Below, in pieces: positions 1 to 6,796 of a stretch of 10,524 nucleotides of DNA (position 1 is its first letter; each line of letters starts with the position of its first letter). Source of the DNA: Spirochaetaceae bacterium (GTDB taxonomy: Bacteria; Spirochaetota; Spirochaetia; UBA9216); assembly GCA_028527945.1 (NCBI GenBank), contig JAQQAK010000073.1:1-10524 (forward strand), written 5' to 3'. The notes beneath the pieces are model-generated. The model saw only the letters and a program-made list of their open reading frames with translations. It was not told the origin of the DNA and did no database searches. The position numbers and the translations under genes were made by a program.

Positions 1-458
1 GTGGCTTCAAACGCAGATATATTTTTCCATACATGAAGTTTAAAATGATATATAAGGCTGATGCAACATCAATTCGCGCGCCAAGAATTAATCAGCAAGC
101 TGCAATTTTTTATAACGCCTTAAAAAGTCTCATGGAAGAATTTGATAATAGTGAAAACAAAGAGGCGATTATAGAAAATTATTCAGCACCTTTTCATTTT
201 GAAATAAAAAATCTTACAAGTTTCAGATTGACAAAGGTTCTTGTTGCGGACAAACTTCCTCCGACAAATGAACAGCTTCTTAGAGCTTGTCTACTGTTGG
301 CATCAATGCTTGATTTTCTTTTAAACAGTCCAGCGAGTCCATATTACGCCTTAGCTCCTGATGAGATAAAGGTATTCAGAAACGATCCGGTGCACAAAGA
401 AACGCCACTGTATACAGTAGAACTATTAAATACAGTTTCTATGCTAAAACGAATATAA
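1..458 (+). CDS. Unrecognised protein, probably 5'-truncated by the window edge
   Basis: The reading frame is open from base 3 to the stop at 456-458. An internal ATG at 33 would give 141 residues. That ATG has no Shine-Dalgarno sequence, and the codons before it read through without a stop, so I treat the gene as probably continuing beyond the left edge. The alternative is a leaderless start at 33: a TATATT hexamer lies at 18-23, but its -35 partner would fall outside the window. The visible part is soluble and mostly helical-looking, with a hydrophobic stretch (LLRACLLLASMLDFLL, about residues 83-98 counted from the ATG) and no signal peptide. I do not recognise the family and assign no function. 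thyA follows 70 bp after the stop codon on the same strand, so co-transcription is possible but not shown. Confidence 0.6.
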   Translation, partial: GFKRRYIFPYMKFKMIYKADATSIRAPRINQQAAIFYNALKSLMEEFDNSENKEAIIENYSAPFHFEIKNLTSFRLTKVLVADKLPPTNEQLLRACLLLASMLDFLLNSPASPYYALAPDEIKVFRNDPVHKETPLYTVELLNTVSMLKRI

Positions 459-516
459 CAAAGACTTTCTCCAATCTTTTACTTATGTTAATATTGTCTC
501 TACTGAATAATATTAC

Positions 517-522
517 AAAGGA
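517..522 (+). promoter_or_regulatory. Ribosome binding site deciding the thyA start
   Basis: AAAGGA lies before two consecutive ATG codons (526 and 529). It is 3 bases from the first and 6 from the second. The second spacing is better, and the second ATG aligns with the start of E. coli ThyA (MKEYLDL against MKQYLEL). Confidence 0.6.
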
Positions 523-528
523 AATATG

Positions 529-1392
529 ATGAAAGAATATCTTGATCTTGTTGATTATGTCTTAAAGAACGGACAACTGAAAAAAAACAGAACAGACACA
601 GACACATTAAGCTGCTTTGCCTATTTTTACAGGATTAACCTGCAGGAAGGATACCCTCTATTAACAACAAAAAAGATATTTTTCAATTCAATGCTTCACG
701 AATTACTTTGGTATCTATCAGGTGAAGAACACATAAAAGAACTCAGAAAACATACAAAAATATGGGACGCCTGGGCAGATGATAAAGGTCAGCTCGAAAC
801 GGCCTATGGAAGATTCTGGCGGCGTTATCCTGTTCCGGAAAAAGGCCTCCCCGGAGAAAATTGGGGAACTAAATGGATCAGCAGAGACAAAGCCTCCGGA
901 GGCCTTGTATTTGATCAGATTCAATATATTATTGATACATTGAAAGAAATAAAGATAAATCCAGAAACTTCAAATCTTAGAAGAATGATAGTGTCCGCAT
1001 GGCACCCAGGAAACGCAGCAGAGAGCAAACTGCCTCCTTGTCACTATACATTTTGCTTTAATGTGACCGGGAATAAACTAAATTGCCATCTTACACAACG
1101 TTCTGCTGATATTGCTCTGGGAGTACCTTTTAACATAGCGTGTTATAGTCTTTTAACCTTTCTCCTTGCTAAAGAAACAGGTTTTGAAGCTGGAGAATTT
1201 GCGCATACGCTTATAGACGCGCATATCTATGTAGATCATATTGAAGGATTAAAAACTCAGCTTGAACGAAAACCAGGAAAACGACCAGACTTAATAATTG
1301 CTGACAAACCAATGCTCGAAATGACTTTTGATGATATAAAAATAGAAAATTATAACCCTCAGCCAGTTATAAAATTCCCGGTGGCAGTATGA
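529..1392 (+). CDS. thyA: Thymidylate synthase ThyA
   Basis: Cytosolic enzyme that methylates dUMP to dTMP using 5,10-methylene-tetrahydrofolate and releases dihydrofolate. The 287-residue protein aligns along its length with the ThyA family. Numbered from this start, the phosphate-binding Arg is R21. The catalytic Cys is C171 in PPCHYTF, followed by the QRSADIALGVPFNIA block with the dUMP-contacting Asn (N202). His232 and Tyr234 lie in DAHIYVDH, and the C terminus is the usual PVAV. It is longer than E. coli ThyA (264 residues), mainly through an insert of about 16 residues in the small domain (around 101-123), a place where family members vary. Two things are odd: the loop after R21 reads RTDTDTLS instead of RTGTGTLS, and the usual GDTH is IDAH. 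The start at 529 was preferred over 526 because of RBS spacing. It overlaps folA by 4 bp (ATGA), so the two are probably co-translated; FolA regenerates the folate that ThyA oxidises. Confidence 0.97.
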   Translation: MKEYLDLVDYVLKNGQLKKNRTDTDTLSCFAYFYRINLQEGYPLLTTKKIFFNSMLHELLWYLSGEEHIKELRKHTKIWDAWADDKGQLETAYGRFWRRYPVPEKGLPGENWGTKWISRDKASGGLVFDQIQYIIDTLKEIKINPETSNLRRMIVSAWHPGNAAESKLPPCHYTFCFNVTGNKLNCHLTQRSADIALGVPFNIACYSLLTFLLAKETGFEAGEFAHTLIDAHIYVDHIEGLKTQLERKPGKRPDLIIADKPMLEMTFDDIKIENYNPQPVIKFPVAV

Positions 1393-1910
1393 CAAAATAT
1401 AGCATAATAGTAGCCACAGCAGAAAACCTTGTAATAGGAAAGGACAATAAAATTCCCTGGCATGTCTCTGAAGATCTTAAACTATTTAAGCGCAGAACAA
1501 CAGACAATATTATAATAATGGGTCGTAAAACATTCGAATCAATTGGCAAGCCTCTTCCGGGAAGACATACCATTGTTATAACCAAAAGCCCAGCTGATTT
1601 TAATACAAAATATGCCGATCTATCATTAAAGCCTAAAACAAGCTTGAGAGCAGAAGCATCAATAGAGGACGCACTTTCTACTGCGTCTGAAATAGAAAAG
1701 ACAGAAAACGATGCCAATGAAATTTTTGTTGCGGGTGGAGCAAGCATATACAAGCAGACAATAGACGGCGCAGAAAAACTCTATATCTCACGAGTTCCAA
1801 TCAAACCTGAGGGAGACACATTTTTCCCTGAAATTAAAGATTGCAACTGGAACCTTGAGACAAAAGAGGAGTTTGATGGGTTCAGGCTTGAAACATATCT
1901 TCGGAAATAG
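1389..1910 (+). CDS. folA: Dihydrofolate reductase
   Basis: NADPH-dependent reduction of dihydrofolate to tetrahydrofolate in the cytosol, the partner reaction of ThyA and the target of trimethoprim-type inhibitors. At 173 residues it is slightly longer than typical bacterial DHFR (about 160). Visible motifs: VIGKDNKIPWH near residues 15-25, the catalytic acid D29 in SEDLKLFK, the cofactor-binding MGRKTFESIGKPLPGR (44-59), a second nucleotide-binding GG in FVAGGASIYKQ, and the C-terminal DTFFPEI. The extra length falls in a charged helix-like segment before FVAGG. The ATG overlaps the thyA stop (ATGA), with a GGTGG just upstream inside thyA that could serve as a ribosome binding site. The last 29 bp overlap the 3' end of the convergent yigZ gene. 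Confidence 0.96.
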   Translation: MTKYSIIVATAENLVIGKDNKIPWHVSEDLKLFKRRTTDNIIIMGRKTFESIGKPLPGRHTIVITKSPADFNTKYADLSLKPKTSLRAEASIEDALSTASEIEKTENDANEIFVAGGASIYKQTIDGAEKLYISRVPIKPEGDTFFPEIKDCNWNLETKEEFDGFRLETYLRK

Positions 1911-2493
1911 TTAAAGCAGCCTGCCCCATACTGATTTCTACAATTTGATGCTTAAAACTCTCACTACTTCGCAAAGGTATTATCCCCTGAATAAAAACAT
2001 CTGTTTCAAAACGTTCATCATCGATTTTACCATTAAATCCTAGTATAACTTTTTTAAGAGGCTCATAAAGGGAATACTCTATCCGACATTCAAATCGTTT
2101 ATATTTAACAAGCTCTTTAACAGAAAGGTGTTCCAGCACGCCTTTTGCGGCCTCCGAATAAGCCTTTACAAGCCCGCCTGTACCAAGTTTAGTTCCGCCA
2201 AAATACCGGACAACGGTGAGCATAATATTAGTTATTCCACGGCCTTTTAAAACTTCAAGAACAGGTTTACCTGAAGTACCAGAAGGTTCACCGTCATCGC
2301 TTAAGCCCATAAACTGACGCTGTTCACCAACAATAAAGGCATGTACCACATGATTCGCGTCAGGATGTTCAAGACGTTTTTCTTTTAAAAGCATTCTTGC
2401 ATCATCAGGGCTCCGAACAGATACTGCTTCTGCAATAAATCGAGACCTTTTTATAATAAGCTCAAATCGGGAAGTACCATCAGGTATAAGCAT
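1882..2493 (-). CDS. yigZ: YigZ/IMPACT family protein
   Basis: Member of the YigZ/IMPACT (UPF0029) family. The eukaryotic relative IMPACT regulates translation through GCN1/GCN2; the bacterial role is not well defined, so I give no specific reaction. The 203-residue protein has the usual two-domain layout. The N-terminal UPF0029 domain (about 1-120) carries the hallmark SDDGEPSGTSGKP (65-77) and VVRYFGGTKLGTGGLVKAY (94-112). A C-terminal DUF1949-like domain follows at about 135-195. An EHPDANH segment matches the EHPDARH of E. coli YigZ. No Shine-Dalgarno sequence precedes the ATG; a TAAAAT hexamer ends 5 bases before it, suggesting a leaderless transcript from the divergent promoter shared with ktrB. 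Its 3' end overlaps folA. Confidence 0.94.
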   Translation of the reverse strand: MLIPDGTSRFELIIKRSRFIAEAVSVRSPDDARMLLKEKRLEHPDANHVVHAFIVGEQRQFMGLSDDGEPSGTSGKPVLEVLKGRGITNIMLTVVRYFGGTKLGTGGLVKAYSEAAKGVLEHLSVKELVKYKRFECRIEYSLYEPLKKVILGFNGKIDDERFETDVFIQGIIPLRSSESFKHQIVEISMGQAALTISEDMFQA

Positions 2494-2498
2494 GACTC

Positions 2499-2545
2499 AT
2501 TTTAGCGGTCTTCAGCTTGCCGGGCAAGCTGATTCTCTGTATAGT
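2499..2545. promoter_or_regulatory. Divergent, face-to-face yigZ / ktrB promoters built on a palindrome
   Basis: A perfect 9-bp inverted repeat with a 3-bp centre lies at 2512-2520 and 2524-2532 (TCAGCTTGC / GCAAGCTGA). It places a TTGCC-type -35 element on each strand. On the plus strand TTGCCG (2517-2522) is 17 bp from TATAGT (2540-2545), leading to ktrB at 2556. On the minus strand TTGCCC (2522-2527) is 17 bp from TAAAAT (2499-2504), leading to yigZ at 2493. The two -35 elements share one base. Neither gene has a Shine-Dalgarno sequence, and both predicted starts fall at or just before the ATG. The palindrome could also be an operator. There is no T-tract, so a terminator is unlikely. Confidence 0.6.
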
Positions 2546-2555
2546 TTAATATCCG

Positions 2556-4241
2556 ATGAAAAAAACAGGCTTAATAATAATTACCGTTTTACTGAGTGTC
2601 ACCTCTTTGCTGATCTATTCAATACAAGGCACACCTTTATTAACATGGATTTCACGTATAATAGATATTATCATTATATTTTTTCTTTATTACGAAATAA
2701 TTATAGGAATTTCATCAACTCAATATCCGCTTCAATATATAATAAAAAACAAAGCTCTTATAATTTTTTCTATTTTTTACTCAGTTATAATAACTATTCT
2801 AACAATCAGGAATTTTCACGGAAAGAGTAATTCTTATTTTAATATTATTATCCTTGCTGCAAGAAGCTTATTTTTACTTTTCAGAATAATAAAGACTGTA
2901 AATTCTCTGGAAGAGCTTTTAAGAAAACTAAATGAACGCCCAGCGCGTTCAATTGTAGCAAGTTTTCTAATCATAATAACTACAGGAACTATACTGTTAA
3001 TGCTTCCGTTTTCATCCACGAATGGACATAGCCTGAATTTTATAGACGCTTTCTTTACTGCAACTTCTGCAGTTTGTGTTACAGGTTTAATTGTTGTAGA
3101 TACAGCCACAGCTTTCAGCATAACCGGAAAGATAATAATTCTTTTGCTTATCCAAACCGGAGGCCTGGGAATAATGATTCTAACCTATTTTTCAAGCTTT
3201 ATTCTTGGTCGCAGAGTCAGCCTGGAAGAAAAACAAAGATTAATGTTGGTATTAAGTAATTCTGATCTTTCTGACATCGTTAGAAATCTAAAAAAAATAA
3301 TTTATTTAACCTTTTCAATTGAGGGTATTGGAGCCATATTACTTTTTATAGAGTTTAGCCGGAAAGAACAAATATCCTTAAAAGTTATATTCTCTTCAAT
3401 TTTTCATTCTATATCTGCGTTTTGTAATGCTGGATTTTCGTTATATTCAGATAGTCTTGAAGGCTTCAAAAGTTCTCCTGCTGTAATTTTCACAATAAGC
3501 GCTTTAATAATTCTTGGAGGCTTAAGCTTCTCTGTAATATTCAATTTTGCTGAGTTTTTTAAAAAAGAAAAAAAATTGAGTTTAAATTCCAAAGTCGTAC
3601 TTATCTGGACAGGAATTCTATTAGGAAGTGGGTTCATTCTTTTTTACGCAACTGAACACATAAATACTTTGTATAAATACAATACACCAACTCAATATCT
3701 TTCAGCTTTTTTTCAATCAGTAACACTTCGTACAGCAGGATTCAACTCAGTTTCTTTTTCAGGATTAAGATCTGCAACACTTGTTTTTATGTGTTTTTTT
3801 ATGTTTATTGGCGCAGCTTCAGGAAGTACCGCAGGTGGAATAAAGGTAAATACCATTGCTGTTATTTTTGCATATATAAAAAGCATGATAACAAACTCCC
3901 CCAAAACTAAACTATACCAATATCAGTTATCACAATCAGATATTTTAAAAGCCTATGCCTTACTACAATATGGAATATTAGCAGTATTTGCGGGAACATT
4001 CGCGCTTGCTCTTACCCACAGCGCGCCTCTTAAAGATATAATTTTTGAAACAGTATCGGCCTTTGGAACAGTCGGAGTATCAACAGGTCTAACATCACAA
4101 CTGAATACATTTGGAAAAATAATTATAATAATGCTTATGTATACAGGCCGCTTAGGCCCCCTTACAATACTATCTGTATTTTCATCTAATAAAACAGATT
4201 ATGGAATTGAGTATCCTGAGGGTAATATTTTAATAGGATAG
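2556..4241 (+). CDS. ktrB: Potassium transporter pore subunit, KtrB/TrkH family
   Basis: Inner-membrane K+ translocating subunit that works with the RCK protein encoded next to it. The four M1-P-M2 repeats of the family are visible through their P-loops: TSAVCVTGL (170-178), SISAFCNAGF (285-294), SVTLRTAGF (388-396) and ETVSAFGTVGVS (498-509), each with the filter glycine. IGAASGSTAGGIK (418-430), between the third and fourth P-loops, and GRLGPLTI (531-538) near the C terminus are KtrB/TrkH hallmarks. At 561 residues it is longer than typical KtrB (about 450). The extra part is an N-terminal segment of about 130 residues with several hydrophobic stretches before the first conserved repeat. 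An in-frame TAA at 2547 excludes an earlier start. No Shine-Dalgarno sequence is present; the promoter-like hexamers end 10 bases before the ATG, so translation may be from a nearly leaderless mRNA. ktrA follows after 3 bp. Confidence 0.93.
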   Translation: MKKTGLIIITVLLSVTSLLIYSIQGTPLLTWISRIIDIIIIFFLYYEIIIGISSTQYPLQYIIKNKALIIFSIFYSVIITILTIRNFHGKSNSYFNIIILAARSLFLLFRIIKTVNSLEELLRKLNERPARSIVASFLIIITTGTILLMLPFSSTNGHSLNFIDAFFTATSAVCVTGLIVVDTATAFSITGKIIILLLIQTGGLGIMILTYFSSFILGRRVSLEEKQRLMLVLSNSDLSDIVRNLKKIIYLTFSIEGIGAILLFIEFSRKEQISLKVIFSSIFHSISAFCNAGFSLYSDSLEGFKSSPAVIFTISALIILGGLSFSVIFNFAEFFKKEKKLSLNSKVVLIWTGILLGSGFILFYATEHINTLYKYNTPTQYLSAFFQSVTLRTAGFNSVSFSGLRSATLVFMCFFMFIGAASGSTAGGIKVNTIAVIFAYIKSMITNSPKTKLYQYQLSQSDILKAYALLQYGILAVFAGTFALALTHSAPLKDIIFETVSAFGTVGVSTGLTSQLNTFGKIIIIMLMYTGRLGPLTILSVFSSNKTDYGIEYPEGNILIG

Positions 4242-4244
4242 AAT

Positions 4245-4934
4245 ATGAAAGAAAACGCTTTTTTAGTAATCGGACTAGGAACATTTGGAAGAGAACTCTG
4301 TATTGAACTGGCTCAAAAGGGTGCAAATGTTATTGCGGTAGACAATAGAATTGAAATGATAGAAAAAGTAAAAGGGATTGCCGCCCAAACACTTCTACTG
4401 GATTCCACTGACGAACTTTACCTTTCAAAACTTCCAATAGAAAATGTAGAAATGGCAATAATTGCAATTGGCGACAATATTGAATCTAATATATTAACAA
4501 CTGCACTTCTAAAAAAAGCTGGTATTCCTTACATAATTTCAAGAGCTTCAAGTGAGCTTCACCATAGTGTTTTGAAACAGGTAGGAGCAAATGAGGTCCT
4601 TGATATAGAAAAAACAGCAGGTCAACAACTTGCAGAAAAAATAATTTCACCAGAAATCCTCGACAGCGTTCCTCTTACGATGAAAATAAGCATAGCAGAA
4701 GTTTATCTGCCTGAAACATTTGCAGGCAAAACAGTTGCGGAAGTAGATCTTCAGAAAAAAATGAACCTAAAAATTACAGCAATAAAACGAGATAATGTTT
4801 CGATTGATGAAAATGGTTCAACCATCAATGAGGAAAATGTAATTTTCCCAAACACTGAAACAGTTTTTGAAGAAGGAGACGTTCTTATTGTAATTGGACG
4901 TAATGATGACATAGAAGAGATAAGGGGAATATAA
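4245..4934 (+). CDS. ktrA: KtrA/TrkA-type RCK regulatory subunit of the K+ transporter
   Basis: Cytosolic nucleotide-binding gating subunit that assembles on KtrB and controls K+ flux. The 229 residues give the classic single RCK unit. The RCK_N Rossmann domain (about 1-125) has GLGTFG (10-15) and the acidic residue after beta-2 (AVDNR, D33) that binds the nucleotide ribose. A linker DIEKTAGQQLAEKIISP follows, then an RCK_C (TrkA_C) domain, about 145-229, ending in EEGDVLIVIGR. The length fits KtrA (about 220) rather than the double-length TrkA. AGGA at 4235-4238 is a good ribosome binding site, 6 bases from the ATG. The stop overlaps the next ATG by one base (TAATG), so translational coupling with the downstream gene is likely. 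Confidence 0.94.
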   Translation: MKENAFLVIGLGTFGRELCIELAQKGANVIAVDNRIEMIEKVKGIAAQTLLLDSTDELYLSKLPIENVEMAIIAIGDNIESNILTTALLKKAGIPYIISRASSELHHSVLKQVGANEVLDIEKTAGQQLAEKIISPEILDSVPLTMKISIAEVYLPETFAGKTVAEVDLQKKMNLKITAIKRDNVSIDENGSTINEENVIFPNTETVFEEGDVLIVIGRNDDIEEIRGI

Positions 4935-5617
4935 TGCTTATTATAAAAAAATCTGCCCTTATAATTAGTGGAATCTTTATTACAGCTGCCACAGCAGCAG
5001 TTTCAATACTTGCCTACATCAGAATAGAATCCGCTTCAGAAAAAACTCCCCAAGAACTTCAATTTATAGCAGAACGCTACCTTTTTAATGGCCTTCTTAT
5101 AACTATAGCAATTGTTATAATTTTTATTTTTTTAATAACCAAAAGCAGAAATATAATAAAAGAACTTGATAAAATAATTAAAAGAAAACAAATTGATTCA
5201 GACAGTATTGAAAAAAGCCTTAACAGGCTTGGAGCCTGTGGTAAAAAAATTCAAAGTTTATTCACCCAAATAAACACCATAAGTGAAAAACGAAAACAAA
5301 AAATATCAGTAATGAATAATACTATTGAAAAACTATCTCATTTCATTAATGAAAAGGTTGCAGTAATAGACTTAAACGGACAAATTATTTATACAGGAAA
5401 CAGTGTTTTCGGGAAAGAAAAACTGGGGCGAAAAGAACTTAAAAAAAATAATATAAGCTTAATAACAGGTAAAATTCATATTAAACCAATCATTTCAAAT
5501 CTTGAAAAAAAGAACATTCCATTAGTTTTAAAACAAAATGGAAAATCTTTTAAGTGGATACCTGTCTTCAATGAGAATAATGAAATTTCCTGTATAATCG
5601 TTAAACAAGAGTTGTAA
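4934..5617 (+). CDS. Membrane-anchored coiled-coil protein with a possible PAS-like C terminus, third gene of the ktr operon
   Basis: I do not recognise a named family. The 227-residue protein has two hydrophobic helices (about 5-28 and 52-69) flanking a short loop predicted outside the membrane. A charged, Lys/Glu-rich helical segment likely to be coiled coil follows (about 72-135). The C-terminal part (about 137-227) includes FINEKVAVIDLNGQIIYTGN and ends KWIPVFNENNEISCIIVKQ. This alternation of strands and turns resembles a PAS fold. There is no kinase, HAMP, GGDEF or methyl-accepting output domain. A GGGG at 4924-4927 inside ktrA serves as ribosome binding site, and the start overlaps the ktrA stop by one base. 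The context suggests an accessory or sensory partner of KtrAB, but that is inference. The last 17 bp overlap the convergent PilZ gene. Confidence 0.8.
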   Translation: MLIIKKSALIISGIFITAATAAVSILAYIRIESASEKTPQELQFIAERYLFNGLLITIAIVIIFIFLITKSRNIIKELDKIIKRKQIDSDSIEKSLNRLGACGKKIQSLFTQINTISEKRKQKISVMNNTIEKLSHFINEKVAVIDLNGQIIYTGNSVFGKEKLGRKELKKNNISLITGKIHIKPIISNLEKKNIPLVLKQNGKSFKWIPVFNENNEISCIIVKQEL

Positions 5618-6386
5618 CCAGTTGAGGTCGCTTCATAACCTCTGTAATCTCATCTTGCAAAACTTCATATATAAAAGAATAAATACACTCCTTTTGCTTA
5701 TATGATGTTGTTTTTTCAAAGAGCATAACATACAAGAGTCCATCAGGAGTACTACTACAACCTACAATAGGGCCTGAAACCCTGCACAGTCGACCTTTTA
5801 ACCTAACTTGCACCCCTTTTATTAAGGTATTTTTTGCAAGTCTTACATTATCATTAAAAATAAAAGACATTCCTATCGAACTTATATCTACAACCTTTCC
5901 CTCAAGCATCCTTTCCCCCTGAAGGACATTAAAACCAGTATTCTTTACACCTGAACAATTAACTCTTAAATATTTTCTACGCCCTCTGGCCTCATTCACC
6001 TCAAGCGTTTTTAGAATAATTTCAAAACTTTGCTCAAGACCTAATTTCAACTTAATAAAGCCGCAAGGAATCATTAAATCCATTAAAAACTCACGCGCAA
6101 GTTCTGGATCTTCATTATATGTAAGAACACCTACAGGAACAGGTCTATCTCCTCCCATCAAATCAGATATATAATTTTTCCATTTTTTTATAGAAAGAGC
6201 TTCATCTATGTTTATAAAGACAATAGGATCCTCAACAGTCTTTACAACGTCTTTAAACCTTATATAATCGTTTACCAAATATACAGCGTATTCCTGAGCT
6301 ACAAGCCTACTAACTAATTCTTTTTGAACCACTGAATGTGGATATAAAAAATACACTTTTTTAGATAGAAAAGAATTCCGATACAT
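5601..6386 (-). CDS. PilZ-domain c-di-GMP-binding protein with N-terminal receiver-like domain
   Basis: A 261-residue cytosolic protein. The C-terminal half (about 134-250) is a PilZ domain with both parts of the c-di-GMP signature: R137-x3-R141 in RRKYLRVN, and D167-x-S169-x2-G172 in DISSIGMSF. Ligand binding is therefore expected. The N-terminal half (about 8-130) looks like a response-regulator fold: VYFLYPHS as strand 1, DPIVFINIDEAL around strand 3, VPVGVLTYNE, then IPCGFIKLKL with a Lys where receivers carry their conserved Lys. The acidic pair normally at the end of strand 1 is missing, so phosphorylation is doubtful and this is better called a pseudo-receiver. AGAGGT (6391-6396, minus strand) is a good ribosome binding site. 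The gene is not co-directional with any intact neighbour. A decayed second copy of its front half lies just upstream. The effector process controlled is unknown; motility is a guess. Confidence 0.9.
   Translation of the reverse strand: MYRNSFLSKKVYFLYPHSVVQKELVSRLVAQEYAVYLVNDYIRFKDVVKTVEDPIVFINIDEALSIKKWKNYISDLMGGDRPVPVGVLTYNEDPELAREFLMDLMIPCGFIKLKLGLEQSFEIILKTLEVNEARGRRKYLRVNCSGVKNTGFNVLQGERMLEGKVVDISSIGMSFIFNDNVRLAKNTLIKGVQVRLKGRLCRVSGPIVGCSSTPDGLLYVMLFEKTTSYKQKECIYSFIYEVLQDEITEVMKRPQLVTTLV
6196..6216. repeat. Direct repeat A, copy in the PilZ gene
   Basis: Twenty-one bases identical to 6629-6649. They encode the INIDEAL part of the N-terminal domain. The copies are 433 bp apart. They are coding homology left by an ancestral duplication, not a mobile repeat. 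Confidence 0.85.
6342..6364. repeat. Direct repeat B, copy in the PilZ gene
   Basis: Twenty-three bases identical to 6774-6796, encoding KKVYFLY near the N terminus. The offset is 432 bp, one less than for repeat A, exactly as expected if the upstream copy lost a single base between the two repeats. Confidence 0.85.
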
Positions 6387-6567
6387 TTCTACCTCTAAAT
6401 TACTAATACTATCTTGTTAAATTCGTTTGTGTATGCATTAAGATTTTACTTTCTAAAACACACGTATAAAAATATCATTTCTAAAATTATTATTCATTAA
6501 CATAGGATAATATTATAAAAAAACTTATAAATAAATTTGAGTTCTGGCAATAAGAATTGTAATTCTT
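6387..6567. other. AT-rich spacer between the PilZ gene and its decayed copy
   Basis: No open frame of note. Nearest the PilZ gene is its ribosome binding site. A weak minus-strand promoter candidate lies at 6406-6433 (TACACA, 16 bp, TAGTAT), which would give a short leader. A perfect TATAAT on the minus strand (6512-6517) has no convincing -35. A 7-bp inverted repeat, AAGAATT-GT-AATTCTT (6552-6567), sits immediately after the pseudogene stop. It might be a degenerate terminator, but it has a 2-base loop and no T-tract. Confidence 0.4.
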
Positions 6568-6628
6568 TTAACTACTTTTTATGTCTTTGACAGCTTTCCA
6601 TACATAACTTTTTTTTATTTCTTCCTGA

Positions 6629-6649
6629 AGAGCTTCATCTATGTTTATA
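6629..6649. repeat. Direct repeat A, copy in the pseudogene
   Basis: Identical over 21 bases to 6196-6216 in the intact PilZ gene. Confidence 0.85.
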
Positions 6650-6773
6650 GAAACAATAGGATCTTCAAAATCCTTCACTATAGCAGCAATTTTTTATAAC
6701 CTGAAACAAGATAAACAGCATATTCTTCATTTACAAGCTCCTGAACCAGCGTTTGCCGCACAACATAATGCGA

Positions 6774-6796
6774 ATATAAAAAATACACTTTTTTAG
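6774..6796. repeat. Direct repeat B, copy in the pseudogene
   Basis: Identical over 23 bases to 6342-6364 in the intact PilZ gene. Confidence 0.85.

Noticed and set aside
459..528. A promoter for thyA in the gap after the first gene
   Set aside because: I could not find a -35/-10 pair with acceptable spacing (TTTACT or TTGTCT have no matching -10), so co-transcription with the upstream gene remains possible.
1367..1753. Minus-strand open frame of 128 codons opposite folA
   Set aside because: It lies wholly antisense to a fully motif-supported DHFR gene, its product resembles no family I know, and its composition is what an antisense frame of folA would give.
2512..2532. The yigZ/ktrB palindrome as a transcription terminator
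   Set aside because: No T-tract follows on either strand and it lies between divergent genes, where no transcript needs ending; promoter or operator function fits better.
2492..2830. Plus-strand open frame of 112 codons starting in the yigZ/ktrB spacer
   Set aside because: Overlaps the start of ktrB in another frame; the product is a low-complexity Asn/Tyr-rich string typical of an off-frame AT-rich gene.
6196..6796. The paired 21- and 23-bp repeats as a CRISPR-like or mobile-element repeat
   Set aside because: Only two copies each, embedded in homologous coding sequence in the same reading sense; explained by the gene duplication.
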